Shown piece by piece: positions 10,501 through 19,619 of a DNA stretch of 64,000 bases. Position 1 is the first letter of the stretch. Each line of letters opens with the position of its first letter. Source of the DNA: Agriotes lineatus. Lineage: Eukaryota; Arthropoda; Insecta; Coleoptera; Elateridae. The translations under genes and the position numbers were made by a program. The notes beneath the pieces were generated by a model. That model had not been told where the DNA came from. It searched no databases and saw only the letters and a list, made by a program, of their open reading frames with translations. The stretch lies in NCBI GenBank assembly GCA_940337035.1, contig CALNHX010007589.1:1-64000 (forward strand), in the 5' to 3' direction.

Positions 10501-12698
10501 CTGGTGGTTGAACTAGATTCCTTAAACACCGCGTGATGAGGAAGATAGCAACTCGGCACGTTTAATTGATGTTCCGGAACCAATTCCATGTGATTTAAAT
10601 GCTTGTATTCCGTCATAAAATCCATATATTGCTGCTTTATTTCTGGCTTACAGTTTAACTTATGCTCTAAATTATAAAATCGCTTTAACGCATTTTGGTA
10701 AGACGCGCCCAAGGCCAGCTTATCGTTTTTAAACGGAAGTCTTACTACAAACCGACCATTTACATCCCGATGAAAAGTGCTCCTAAAGTGGTTTTCCACA
10801 TTTATTTCTTCAGCAGACAAGTGTCTTTGACATGAGTATTGTTCAAGTTCCCAGAATTTAGTTAAGCTATTTTCTAATCTGCTTGCGGTACTCAGGTTGC
10901 ACGAAGTTCTTGTGGTACTTAAAGCAAATTCTATTGAGCCCCCGATTAGCCATCCAAAATGCGATTTCTGTAAGAAAGGTTGATGGTTGTTCGTTCGTAT
11001 TTGGCCCACACAAAGAACTTCCCAAAATAGCCCGGCACCTAGCAATAAATCTATGGGGCCTGCTTGGTTAAAATATGGATCAGCAATATTGAGATTTACG
11101 GGGATTTGAACCATGGCCCTGCTGAATGATCGCGACGGAATATCTTGTGCAATTTGCGGCACTATAAGACATTGCACTTCTGCAGTGAAATTATTATGAC
11201 GGGACTTGACAGAGACTTCTACCATTTTTTTGACGTAACTGAGACCTTGATTAATACCCGCAATTGTAATATTTGTGTTCACTTGATTCAGAGATAATTT
11301 TTTTGCTAAGTTCTCAGTTATGAGATTACTTTGAGAACCTACATCTAAAAGCGCCCTAGCTTCGTGCAAGTTTCCTTTGCTATCACTGACATTGACTAAA
11401 GCGGTTGATAGCAATACAGTCGTATTAATGTCCTTGTTTGAACATATCATTGATGTTGATGGCACTATTTCAGATTCATTCAATTGAGAGGCACTGCTAA
11501 CCTCTGCTAACGTTGTAACATTTTGAACTACATGTAACAAACTATTATGCCTTTGTTTGCATTCGCGGCACTTTAAGGTCGATCGGCAATCATTTGTTTT
11601 ATGATTATTTCTGAGACAGTTTGAGCATAAATCGAATTTCTCGACTTGCTTAAGGCGATCGGGAACACTTAATTTTAAAAATTCTAAACACTGATATATG
11701 TTGTGCGAATTGCGTTTACATTGAAAGCACGACGGTTTGTTGATATTCAAGTATGAAGCATGACGAGGTGGTTTTTCCCTTAAGCTTACTTTGTTTGATG
11801 GATTCGCCTGATGTGGCCTTGTTAAAGAGCTTAACGATTCGAGTACTTCGCATCGTTTGTCTAAAAATGTTATAAATTCCTTTAAAGTTGGAATCTCGCT
11901 ATTTAGACACGATTGCCACTCTTTGTTAGTGGTATAATCTAATTTTTCGCTCAAAATTGGAACAATAAGTGCATCCCAAGAATCAACAGGTAAATTTAGA
12001 ACCTTTAATGCTGCCATGTTTGAGTTTACCTTGTCTACCAATTGGCGCAGCAAAGTATGAGATGGTCTAGAAATAACTGACAATTTTAATATAGACTGAA
12101 CATGTTCTTGTATGATTAACCTTTTATTTTCATACCTTCGTTTTAGAATTTCCCAAGCAGAGGTATAATTAGCTTGTGATACAGGCAATGCATCAACTGC
12201 ATGCAGAGGTTCTTGCTTAAGGCAGGATTTTAAATAGTGAAAACGTTCACAATCATTTAATTTGTGGTTATCGTGGATTAGCGATTTAAAGGTGTCATAA
12301 AAAGCTCTCCAATTTGAATACCTTCCGGAGAATTCGGGCAAATTTAAAATTGGTAATTTGATATTAAATTGCGATTCACGCGAATTTTCTGCAGGAACTC
12401 TCTGTGACGCAGAACCGGTATGATCTTCCAAAATTGATTGAATTGCGCATACTGTATTAAAATACAGCGTGTCAAAGTTATCCTGATCATCATTTTCTGA
12501 CAAATCTGGATTAATCATTAAGATTTCCATTTGCAAGCTATTAAACTGATCGTTAATCTCCTTTAACATGGGAAGTCGTACCTTCAACTGATTAACATTA
12601 TCCCCTTGTTCAAAATTACCTACAAAATTTGCTATTTTTGTCAATCTAGCCTTAACATGACCCCGTTTGTGAATCAAGGTTCCTAATTCCGCCGCCAT
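7578..12698 (-). CDS. BEL/Pao Gag-Pol polyprotein, 1706 aa
   Basis: One uninterrupted frame from ATG 12698 to TGA 7578. In order: a Gag-like domain (about 110-290, with LNLPEFSGRYSNWRAFYDTF); zinc knuckles (324-390, CFQCKRNSHNIYQC and CSNCLRNNHKTNDC); a retropepsin-like protease with LLDVGSQSNLIT at about 451 (catalytic Asp present, but Val where Ser or Thr is usual); reverse transcriptase (about 700-900, FYMDDL near 856); RNase H (CDAS at 1033, LELC at 1078, TDST at 1108); an integrase H2C2 finger (His 1337 and 1342, Cys 1372 and 1375); an integrase core with Asp in VDYAGP (1407), Asp in YSDNAS (1472) and Glu in GLWES (1527); and a C-terminal tail with FWKRWHREYL. All domains of the family are present and in order. 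Many + strand frames across this span are its shadows. Confidence 0.95.
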   Translation of the reverse strand: MAAELGTLIHKRGHVKARLTKIANFVGNFEQGDNVNQLKVRLPMLKEINDQFNSLQMEILMINPDLSENDDQDNFDTLYFNTVCAIQSILEDHTGSASQRVPAENSRESQFNIKLPILNLPEFSGRYSNWRAFYDTFKSLIHDNHKLNDCERFHYLKSCLKQEPLHAVDALPVSQANYTSAWEILKRRYENKRLIIQEHVQSILKLSVISRPSHTLLRQLVDKVNSNMAALKVLNLPVDSWDALIVPILSEKLDYTTNKEWQSCLNSEIPTLKEFITFLDKRCEVLESLSSLTRPHQANPSNKVSLREKPPRHASYLNINKPSCFQCKRNSHNIYQCLEFLKLSVPDRLKQVEKFDLCSNCLRNNHKTNDCRSTLKCRECKQRHNSLLHVVQNVTTLAEVSSASQLNESEIVPSTSMICSNKDINTTVLLSTALVNVSDSKGNLHEARALLDVGSQSNLITENLAKKLSLNQVNTNITIAGINQGLSYVKKMVEVSVKSRHNNFTAEVQCLIVPQIAQDIPSRSFSRAMVQIPVNLNIADPYFNQAGPIDLLLGAGLFWEVLCVGQIRTNNHQPFLQKSHFGWLIGGSIEFALSTTRTSCNLSTASRLENSLTKFWELEQYSCQRHLSAEEINVENHFRSTFHRDVNGRFVVRLPFKNDKLALGASYQNALKRFYNLEHKLNCKPEIKQQYMDFMTEYKHLNHMELVPEHQLNVPSCYLPHHAVFKESSSTTRLRVVFDMSARTSNGSSLNDNLMCGPVIQQDLFSILTRFRTFQYALTGDIAKMYRQIQIHPQQADYQRILWRNNSNEPLQTYRLLTLTYGTKPASYIATRCLQELALQNQVNYPLSSKVIGRDFYMDDLITGGNELNALITLKDEIIDILAQGGFELRKFASNEKQILSGSSGIRPDSVINLDKNGETKTLGLIWNCDGDFLKYEIKTHTLCSKITKRSILSAIAQIFDPLGLIAPVSMKAKIIMQKLWLLKIAWDESVPMDIHSTWTEFLSQLSYLNDLQINRKVVSCFPFKSIEIHGFCDASKLGFGAAIYIKTIGTNNEHSSQLLCAKSRVAPLKTVTIPRLELCAALLLAKLMDSVKKTLNLDIKREYCWTDSTIVLAWLATEPNTLNTFVANRVSEIQSLSQIENWSHIRSRDNPADVVSRGLLPRELITYRTWFFGPTWLNQEYQQPTLEIGNVEIIEKRKKVIAFTTVNVETQFIDKFSSFSKLQRVIAYCFRFIQNCKNKTDAKAGPLASNELQKATFALVRIVQQQAFAAERWQLNKNEVVDKCSPLASLNPFVGDDDLIRVGGRLRNAAISNDVKHPIVLPKNHHLARLLIISEHERQLHAGAQATLAALRQTYWIIAAKGVIRQIIHKCMRCFHAKPRTIVQKMGDLPKDRLQLTRPFLISGVDYAGPILAKQGRGRGKRTIKVYIALFVCFATKAVHLEVVSDLTSASFLSALKRFIARRGHISRIYSDNASTFIGAKRELADLAQFLKNSNFQNELISTLAAKNIEWKFIAPRAPNMGGLWESNFRAMKYHLKRVIGNALLTYEELYTLLTQIEACLNSRPLTPLTSDPNDLAALTPGHFLIGEPLMTMVEPDTTHLKLNCLSRWQRVEQLRQHFWKRWHREYLLQLQQRSKWRQRALEDIRIGRMVIVAEDNVPPQQWLLGRIIELHPGADQLVRVVTVKTVRGVLRRPLNKLCFLPLTE

Positions 12699-13034
12699 AT
12701 CAATTAAATATTAGAATAGACTGCACGGCGACAAAGATATACACTCTCTGATGATAGGACGGGTGAAATAGAGTTATGGAAAGGATCACTGACCTGTTTG
12801 ACCTAATGCCCTCCGTTTTTCTACTGATGTGTAGTTGATGTAATTGGCCTTGATGCTGCTGATATGCAGATAATTTGATCGGAGTCGTCGTCTTGAAGCT
12901 GCTGATGTGCAATAGGAAAACGTCCCTCGTTGGTGCTGCTGTTGTGCGGCTGATGGAGCTCGATTTCCAGGAATTTCGACGAACGAACACACTTTTTAAA
13001 TTAATTTACCGGTGATCCGGGTCGAAGGACCAAA
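12699..13034 (-). other. BEL/Pao 5' leader
   Basis: Untranslated leader between the 5' LTR and the polyprotein ATG. A 96-codon frame here (12700-12990) has no recognisable domain and I do not call it a gene. Confidence 0.7.
13015..13032 (-). other. Primer-binding site of the BEL/Pao element
   Basis: Two bases inside the 5' LTR the - strand reads TGGTCCTTCGACCCGGAT. It begins with the TGG complementary to a tRNA CCA end and resembles primer sites of other insect BEL elements. I cannot name the tRNA with certainty. Confidence 0.7.
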
Positions 13035-13284
13035 TGTTAATGTTTGTTATTCGATAACGTAAATAAAAAAAGCACCAATATATTACAGAAACTTTATTAA
13101 CCCTTTACAGCCGATGTGCCGTTGATTTGGGCTATGTTTCTCAGCTGATGTGCTGCGAACTGGTACGAGACCTTCTTTAACTATGTACAGTTACTTAACG
13201 ACTACTTCTTACTTAAAACTACCTGGAGCCGCCCTGCCGCGCTCACCCCTCCCTTACTAGGGTGCATGCCTGGAAGCTCCAACA
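13035..13284 (-). repeat. BEL/Pao 5' LTR
   Basis: 250-bp direct repeat of 7156-7406 with the same TG...CA ends. In the element's orientation it carries the promoter, but I could not place a TATA box with confidence. Confidence 0.92.
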
Positions 13285-13680
13285 CTCACATCAATACACA
13301 TTAAACATGTATTAAAAATGTAACGTTTGAAAAAAATCGTTACAGCCGTTTTTGAAAAAATCGAAGAAAACTGAAAAATGACAAGAGTAAACACCATACT
13401 TGGGGTTATGCGATTTTCTTCAAAAGCTTACTGCTGTATCTAGAAAGTACACAAAATTCATATATGAAGTTTGAACGTCATACTTCTATTCGTTTTTGAG
13501 ATATTCTGTTCACACGCACACGCACGCATTCATATACAGACAGAGCAATGAACAAAAACATGTTTTTGGGTTCTGGGGACTCTAAAACGAGAAGATCTGT
13601 TGAAAACTCAATTTTGAATTTTTGGGGTGAATCCAATACTTCCTTTACTGTAAAAGGCAGTAAAAAGTACTGCATTCATA
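13285..13680. repeat. Interspersed repeat X, copy 2 (5' part absent)
   Basis: It matches copy 1 from the 'ctcacatcaatacacatta' block through 'gaagatctgttgaaaactca' and 'ggtgaatccaatacttcc'. It starts exactly at the BEL LTR edge, and the missing first half of the repeat is not on the other side of the BEL element. Confidence 0.7.
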
Positions 13681-14249
13681 ATAATTAACAAAATAATAAT
13701 AAAATTATATAATTTTTTAAATAAAACTTTGAGAAGCCATGCAACAAAGACAAACCATAATGCACGTAACAAAATATATTTTTGAACGAAATAAAAATGC
13801 TGTAAAGATACAAACTACGTGCTGAAGAATTCATTTTTAAATTTAAAGTTGGCAATACAAACATTTTAGGGTATAATTGACTCCCTTTGTGATTAGATGA
13901 ACTAAAACCACAAATAACAAATGCGATAAAGAAATATAAAATTACACAAGTTTTTATAAGCACATTCAAGACGATAAAGAGCAAACGACTATATTCTCGT
14001 CCTACATGTCAGAACATATACAGCACCTTATTCAGTCAAATATTTTATCATCAATATACATTTCTTCGGTTGAATCTAATTTTGATTCACTATATGAAGA
14101 AACTAGTTTTAAACCATTTAACTTCTGTCTGTTTAACTAAGAGATTATGATGTAAATGTTATCTCTAAAGGAAAGAGAAACATTTGAACTTGTTCTTTTT
14201 GTACCACATAAACATGATGCATTGGTATTTTTTAACTTCAAACAAAATA
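13681..14249. other. AT-rich stretch, nothing recognised
   Basis: No domain is seen. The open frame at 13685-13984 (- strand) is Phe/Leu/Ile-rich and has no family match I know. Confidence 0.35.
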
Positions 14250-15066
14250 CCGGGTGACAATGAGACTAGGGCCATGCTTATATCTTCTTTATTTATAAAT
14301 CGATTTGGATAAAATTTTATACCAATATACTAGACATAATTTCTGATTGGCCGATAGATATAGTCAAAATGGCTGACTTCCGGTTTTACCGGAAATGATA
14401 CTAACTTTGTTTTTTTAAATAGAACACCCTGTATATTTTATATTTTTTGCATCTAGGAGTCAAATTACACATAATAGTCTTGCCAAATTTCAATTTTTTT
14501 AAACCAAAAATTTATTTTTTTAATAAATTTTCAGTTTCAGATAAAGATCAAGTAGTGCATGATGCATATCGTTAGATTGGTAATTGCATTTTCTATCTAA
14601 TGGCCGGATGGTCCTTAGTAGGTGCCATTTAAAAAAAGTGACTTTTTCTTAAAAAACGGGTTTTGCAAATTATATTCTTTTATTAAAGGTTTGTTATTGG
14701 CCTTATTGATAAAATAGCTATTATTAAGAGTTGGTAGAGTCAAATAGAAAAAAAAATCCCAAGTCAAGGCCTTCTATGGTAGAAAATAAAAATTAAAAAA
14801 ATATTTTTTTTGTTTAAAAAAATTGAAATTTGACAAGTCTATTATATGTAATTTGACTCATAGAATCAGAAAAACATAAAATATACAGGGTGTTCTATTT
14901 AAAAAATCAAAGTTGGTATCATTTCCGGTAAAACAGGAAGTCAGCCATTTTGACTATATCTATCGGCTAATCAGAAATTATGTCTAATATCTTGGTATAA
15001 AATTTATCCAAATCGATTCAAAAATAAAGAAGATATAAGCATGGCCCCAGTCTCATTGTCACCCGG
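14250..15066. mobile_element. Fold-back MITE with about 270-bp terminal inverted repeats
   Basis: Both ends read CCGGGTGACAATGAGAC inward, and complementarity runs for roughly 270 bp per arm (for example 'ggctgacttccggttttacc' on the left pairs with the right arm near 14940). The flanks are TA on both sides. A second, inner terminus-like motif (TACAGGGTGTTCTATTT) occurs in both arms, suggesting nested families. Noncoding, 817 bp. Confidence 0.85.
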
Positions 15067-15706
15067 TATATACAGATTGTCCGGATTGTACTCGCGACAT
15101 GGGGAATTAATGAGTGCGACAAGGATAAACAAATGAAATGAGTAGATATAACAGAGAAGTAACATATCCAAATTTATCAATATACCAATGGACACTTTCA
15201 AAACTTCTCATGGATATACAAGTTTTTAAAATAAATTAAGCTCAGCTGTCATTAAGAGTTAAGCAACGGTTTCTTCAAAATTGCAAACAATTCGGGATAT
15301 GCCTGAACGTGAAGGAATGGGACGATTTTCAAACGCAGTTAATAAATAAATAATATGAATAAATTTATAGTTTTATTAATTGAGTTGCCCGGCATAAATC
15401 CATTTGATAATTTAAATCTTTTCTGCTACCGTGTACTGCATTTTGAAATTTTAAATGACAGATGCGTTTAATATATTTTTTCTACTCATGACATTGAAAT
15501 CAGTCATTTTGACATTGATTCCGGTGGTTGAAATTGCATTTCAACCACTAGAGATTGAAATGCTCTGACTACCGGATTTAAAACTGTTTGACATTTAATT
15601 GGTGACAAGAGAAATGTCACTTTATGTTTATTTTTTTCTAAAGTGCATTAATTTGTTAAAATGAGTGAAAATTCGTAGAAAAAAAAGTATATGTAACTCG
15701 TGGCTG
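15067..15706. other. AT-rich stretch with a small palindrome
   Basis: No gene. An internal palindrome at about 15524-15548 ('ggtggttgaaat' with its complement) probably belongs to the fold-back element centred at 15747. Confidence 0.4.
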
Positions 15707-15786
15707 ATAAAATTTCAACGTCTCGAGTTACTTTTTTCAACTCGCTTCGCTCGTTGAAAAAAACCACTCTCAACGTTGAAATTTTA
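15707..15786. mobile_element. Fold-back element with GA/GA-type tip
   Basis: Arms 'ataaaatttcaacg' and 'ttttttcaac' pair with their complements on the right. At the tip the sequence is CTCGC-TTC-GCTCG (15741-15753): C41-G53, G44-C50 and C45-G49 pair, while TC faces TC. This is one of the set discussed under findings. Confidence 0.75.
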
Positions 15787-16063
15787 TTTCAACCACTTGT
15801 CCCATAATATACTATAAAATATGAGTTTTGAAAGTGCTATTGGTATATTGATAAATTTTGATATGTTTTATCTCTGTCATAACTACTCATTTTATCTGTT
15901 CATCTCTGTCGCACTCATTAATTTCCCATGTCCCGAATACAATCCAGACAATCTCTATATATAATGTTTAATGCTCAATTCTAATATCCAGGCGCGCACC
16001 ATATAATTCATAATAATTATTTTGCCGTTCCCTAAAAAGTAAATATTTTAAATCTTTTTTCAG

Positions 16064-16479
16064 ATGATGTCGCAGTGTTTTGCCGAGACTTTTCGCTTCC
16101 GAAACATCATGAATCGTATGTGATATATACTAACTTAGATCTATTTACAATTGAGCGAGGGCTCAATAAAACAACGGTTTCTATCGCATCGCTCTCTAAG
16201 GAAAACTGTGAAGAAAAGTTTCTACAGAAAGGTGCTTATGCAGTAGTAACCGAGTACGACTTGTGTACCAACGATCTCCAAAATGCTACAAAATTTACTT
16301 GCAACGAGTTTACTGGAGTTCCTTTATTCAGCAAATGGTCGGGCGTTCTTGGATTTTCTTCCACAAGAACTGTTTGCGATGATGGTCTTCCAGATATTTA
16401 TACAAACTTGGAGGCCTATAAACCCTGGCTAATAGATCAAATGAGACCATGGCCAACAAATAATGGTATGTTAGAATAG
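16064..16479 (+). CDS. Terminal exon of a serine protease homolog (gene A, partial)
   Basis: It follows a pyrimidine-rich acceptor ending CAG at 16063. The exon starts with two bases completing a codon, the same phase as the terminal exon at 35195, and encodes the C-terminal half of a chymotrypsin-fold domain. FCRDFSLP aligns with the canonical ICLP region. CNEFTGVPLF stands where C.GDSGGPL is expected, with Thr at the catalytic Ser position. GLPDIYTNLEAYKPWL matches the closing helix, followed by TAG at 16477. By family knowledge a domain without the catalytic Ser is non-proteolytic and usually serves as a cofactor in immune protease cascades. No CLIP or N-terminal protease exons are visible upstream within the window, so this is either the end of a gene with distant exons or an orphan duplicated exon. 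Confidence 0.8.
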
Positions 16480-16800
16480 CTTAAGAGATAAATACGGGTA
16501 CCATTCTGTATGTTTTGAAATATAAGAAAACCGAATATTTAAGGGGCACCGGAGTACACATAATACTATATGTATACTCTTTGAGATAGACAAAATTTTT
16601 TACTTAAAACTGTGTTCATGTATATATGCAAAAAATAATGAAGAAAACAAATTCATTACAGTTCGAGAATAGCTATTTGCTACATTAGGCTGGTACAAAT
16701 TATGGCCGAGCTAGTACATCACGGTCTAACCCACCAGGGCAAAGTACGTTAACTAGCAAGGCCATAAACGTGAATACCGGGAGTTTGTCGTATAATAGAT
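16480..16800. other. 3' flank of the terminal exon
   Basis: Presumed 3' untranslated region and spacer. I see no unambiguous AATAAA signal close to the stop codon. Confidence 0.35.
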
Positions 16801-16841
16801 ATTTATGCATTAAGGGAGATATGAATATGTTTTTTTCCTGA

Positions 16842-16895
16842 GGTTGACATGTGTTACAGACCGAGGGCCTCTGGCCCGAGGTCTGTAAGTCAACC
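16842..16895. mobile_element. Fold-back element with GA/GA tip
   Basis: 'ggttgac' and 'ttacagacc' arms pair across a tip GAGGGCC-TCT-GGCCCGA: five GC pairs close a 3-nt loop, and below them GA (16863-16864) faces GA (16878-16879). Weaker arm similarity extends to roughly 16800-16960. The + strand carries the GA version. Confidence 0.75.
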
Positions 16896-16960
16896 GAAGG
16901 TAAAGAACATTTTTCGTTCGTGAAATGTAAATTTTCAATTCACGAAAAAACGGTACTTTG

Positions 16961-18239
16961 ATTTCTTGTAAAATATATTATTTTCTACTGTTATTTCTTT
17001 CGTCTTAGCAACGAATACATTTGCGTACTGTTAGTTCTTGTTATCTAGCAACACGTAAACATACCGAAATCATGCATTTTTGGGCCTGGAAACACGACTG
17101 AAAAGTGTATATCGTTGTTCAATCGCAGACAAAATGTATGTATTTTTTTTAAAAAGCCTGAAAACTCTTGCTCCTGCTCCTGATAAAATTTTTAACAATA
17201 AATTTAATTACATTGGCATATTTATTATGTTATATTTAGTAGCGACTCTTGTTCAATTACAAAAGAACCTGCCTTGAACAGAAATAACATACACTTTTAA
17301 AAAGGTTGCAAATAACATAAGTTACTCGAATGAACAAAGTAAAATAGCTTTTGAAACTTGAACTGAATAATATAAACACTTGCGAGTGGAACACTAACGT
17401 TCTGTTTAAAATTTATGATTACCCCATCGTAAACAATTCGGGCCGCCGGTGCCGCGACCTGCCTCAAAAAATCAGCTAAAATGCGACTAAAATGGGTTTG
17501 AAGGTAAATATTTTCCTAGCGCAACATAGTAGCAAAACCAATTCGATCATGTCTTCAGTAGATATGTTTATAAATACTCGAAACACAAAAATAAAATGTA
17601 TAAAACGTACGTTATTACTAAAACATCGGACAAAAATATAGACTATTTTTCGGACGCAAATCAAAGGTTTCCAAATCTCAATTTATTTTCCAAAATCAGG
17701 ACAAAATAATTTCTACGACTTATCAATATTATAATCCTTACATATTACACTACACCGTTTATCATCCGAAAACTTGAAAGTTGCTCCCACAAAATAGTAA
17801 GAAACAAAAACTCTACCAATGCGCGTACACGCTTCCATGTCGTGATGCGGAATGCACGCTGGTAATAGTGTCATACCAGCTGCACATTTACGCCAAGCTT
17901 TATTGGGGTAGTTTTATAACTACAATAATTCTAGCAAATAGAAAGTTAGACAAGGAAACTGAAATGTCTGAAGAATGGAAACAAGACGTTTCAGAGCAGT
18001 ATTAAGTTTCAAAACAAGTGTTATTGACTGTTATGCACAGAGATATAACTATCATACCAGAGAGGTTAAAGGGTTAATCGTTTTTGAAAATTTCAGTGAA
18101 ACTTGTCGCCCACCCACAGGTTTCGTATGAAGCTCCTACCCAGGAAAATAAATAAACGAAAATTGGTAGAAACACTTTTTATGAAATTAATGCAAAATAA
18201 AACTATTTACACAATATATACATAATAGCTACACATTTA
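16961..18239. other. No gene recognised
   Basis: Short frames at 17080-17277 (+), 17476-17664 (-) and 17781-18005 (+) lack domains or splice-phase support. I treat the stretch as intergenic or intronic. Confidence 0.35.
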
Positions 18240-19442
18240 ATTGACATTCGAAACCAATACTTTGTAACTATGCGATGCAAGCTTTTCAAAGTCGTAACCA
18301 AATATAATGCCGTCTTTCTGATCACCCAACTTTTCTTTTAAGAACAATTCAGCTTTCTTAACCCTCCGTGTTTTCACAATGGCTGGAATGTGTATAATCT
18401 AGATTTTAATGTATATACCAGTCTATACTTGTAATAAAGTTTGAATAAAAGTATTTATATTTGGGTGAGTATTATAGAAGGCATTAGAAAAATGTGCATG
18501 GCTGGTTGTCAAGCCTAAATGGCTTGAATCGGGAGCCCATAAAGATGGAGGGCAAGTAGCATATTCACTAATATAGTTATCCACTAAATAATCAGCCATT
18601 CTACCGTACGCTTCTGGAGAAGGTAAATTATCCATAAATTTATTTACAAAACCTTCGCTAACCTTGAAGGGAGGAAGGCAATAGGTAAGGTGCCACTTTG
18701 CATCTGAGTGAGACTGTTTATAAATAGAAACAAATCCTAGTTGCTGGATTTTTCTGTACTCTGAGTTAAGTGGAAAACACCCAAATATAGTGGAGGATGG
18801 CCAAACGTGATTAATGGCGCTGCGAATAGATTTTGTTCAAAATCTAAAATTATTCTACACGGACTTAGAGTGAAATTAAATAATTTCGATGACTTTAAAA
18901 TTTTCAAACGTTTTGATATATGTTTGGGTGTGCTTTTTCGGAAGGAGGCAAACATGCGCGGTATATAATGACCATTACGTACGCAGTGAATGGTAAATAG
19001 TTGAAAGAAGAATTTAGGGTCATATTTAAACCATGTAATAAGTGTCGGCTTCTGACAAGCATTTTAAGTTAGATACAGAACCAAATATAATTATATGATT
19101 TTCGGTAACGTTGCTCAAAAGAACACATTCTTCTCGATCAGTTTTTGGGTTCATTGTATTCAAAATTTCGTGGACTTCATGGTGTTTCGTGGATTGATCG
19201 CCTTGATTCTCAGACGACTTCGGTTTATGTTGCGTCTAATTAAATCGATGTCCTTCGTGGTGATGTTCCTCTTGTATGTAGAGTGAGCTATATCCGAATT
19301 GATTATTTTGGCTGATCTTTGGCGTAAAACTATCGTCCACAGCCTTTATATTACACGAATTGCTGATGGCTTGTCTGCTTAATTTCTGAACATCCGGATC
19401 ATGATTATGATTTAGCTTCTGCCAAAGTACTATGTCTCCTTT
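18240..19442 (-). pseudogene. Decayed MULE-type transposase with FLYWCH-like N-terminus
   Basis: Read on the - strand from 19442: GDIVLWQKLNHNHDPD resembles the end of a FLYWCH finger. It is followed in shifting frames by a block with FFFQLFTIHCVRNGHYIP (about 19020-18960), CRIILDFEQNLF, HLTQSTEKSS near 18740, and CPPSLWAPDSSHLGLTTSHA (18423-18635). The order and spacing match MULE (Mutator-like) transposases, where these blocks surround the DDE core and the region after it. Several frameshifts and stops mean it cannot be active. No terminal inverted repeats were found. Confidence 0.7.
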
Positions 19443-19619
19443 AAATAAATACTAAAAATTAATTAAAAAAATTAAAAAGAAGAAGTTAATTTATGTCACA
19501 CGTGCTGGGTGATCTTACGCAAACAGATTTGACTTGCATGTAACAGTCTGACAAAAAATTTAGAAAAATTAAAATACAAGGCTAGGTATCGGATTTTACA
19601 AAATTTACTGAAATTTTAT
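19443..19619. other. Spacer
   Basis: AT-rich, nothing recognised. Confidence 0.3.

Larger units (their letters stand above)
7156..13284 (-). mobile_element. BEL/Pao LTR retrotransposon, apparently complete
   Basis: A 6129-bp unit bounded by 251/250-bp direct LTRs with TG...CA ends encloses one long Gag-Pol frame on the - strand. Read in its own direction it holds the 5' LTR (13284-13035), a primer-binding-type sequence, a leader of about 320 bp, the polyprotein (12698-7578), a purine tract and the 3' LTR (7406-7156). The LTRs differ by three substitutions and one A-run indel, implying a fairly recent insertion. There is no envelope-like frame. Flanking 5-mers (gtcat and ctcac) do not match, so no target duplication is evident. 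This is an endogenous mobile element. Confidence 0.93.

Noticed and set aside
12700..12990. 96-codon frame in the BEL leader as a possible extra gene
   Set aside because: It lies in the untranslated leader, has no recognisable domain, and overlaps another short frame.
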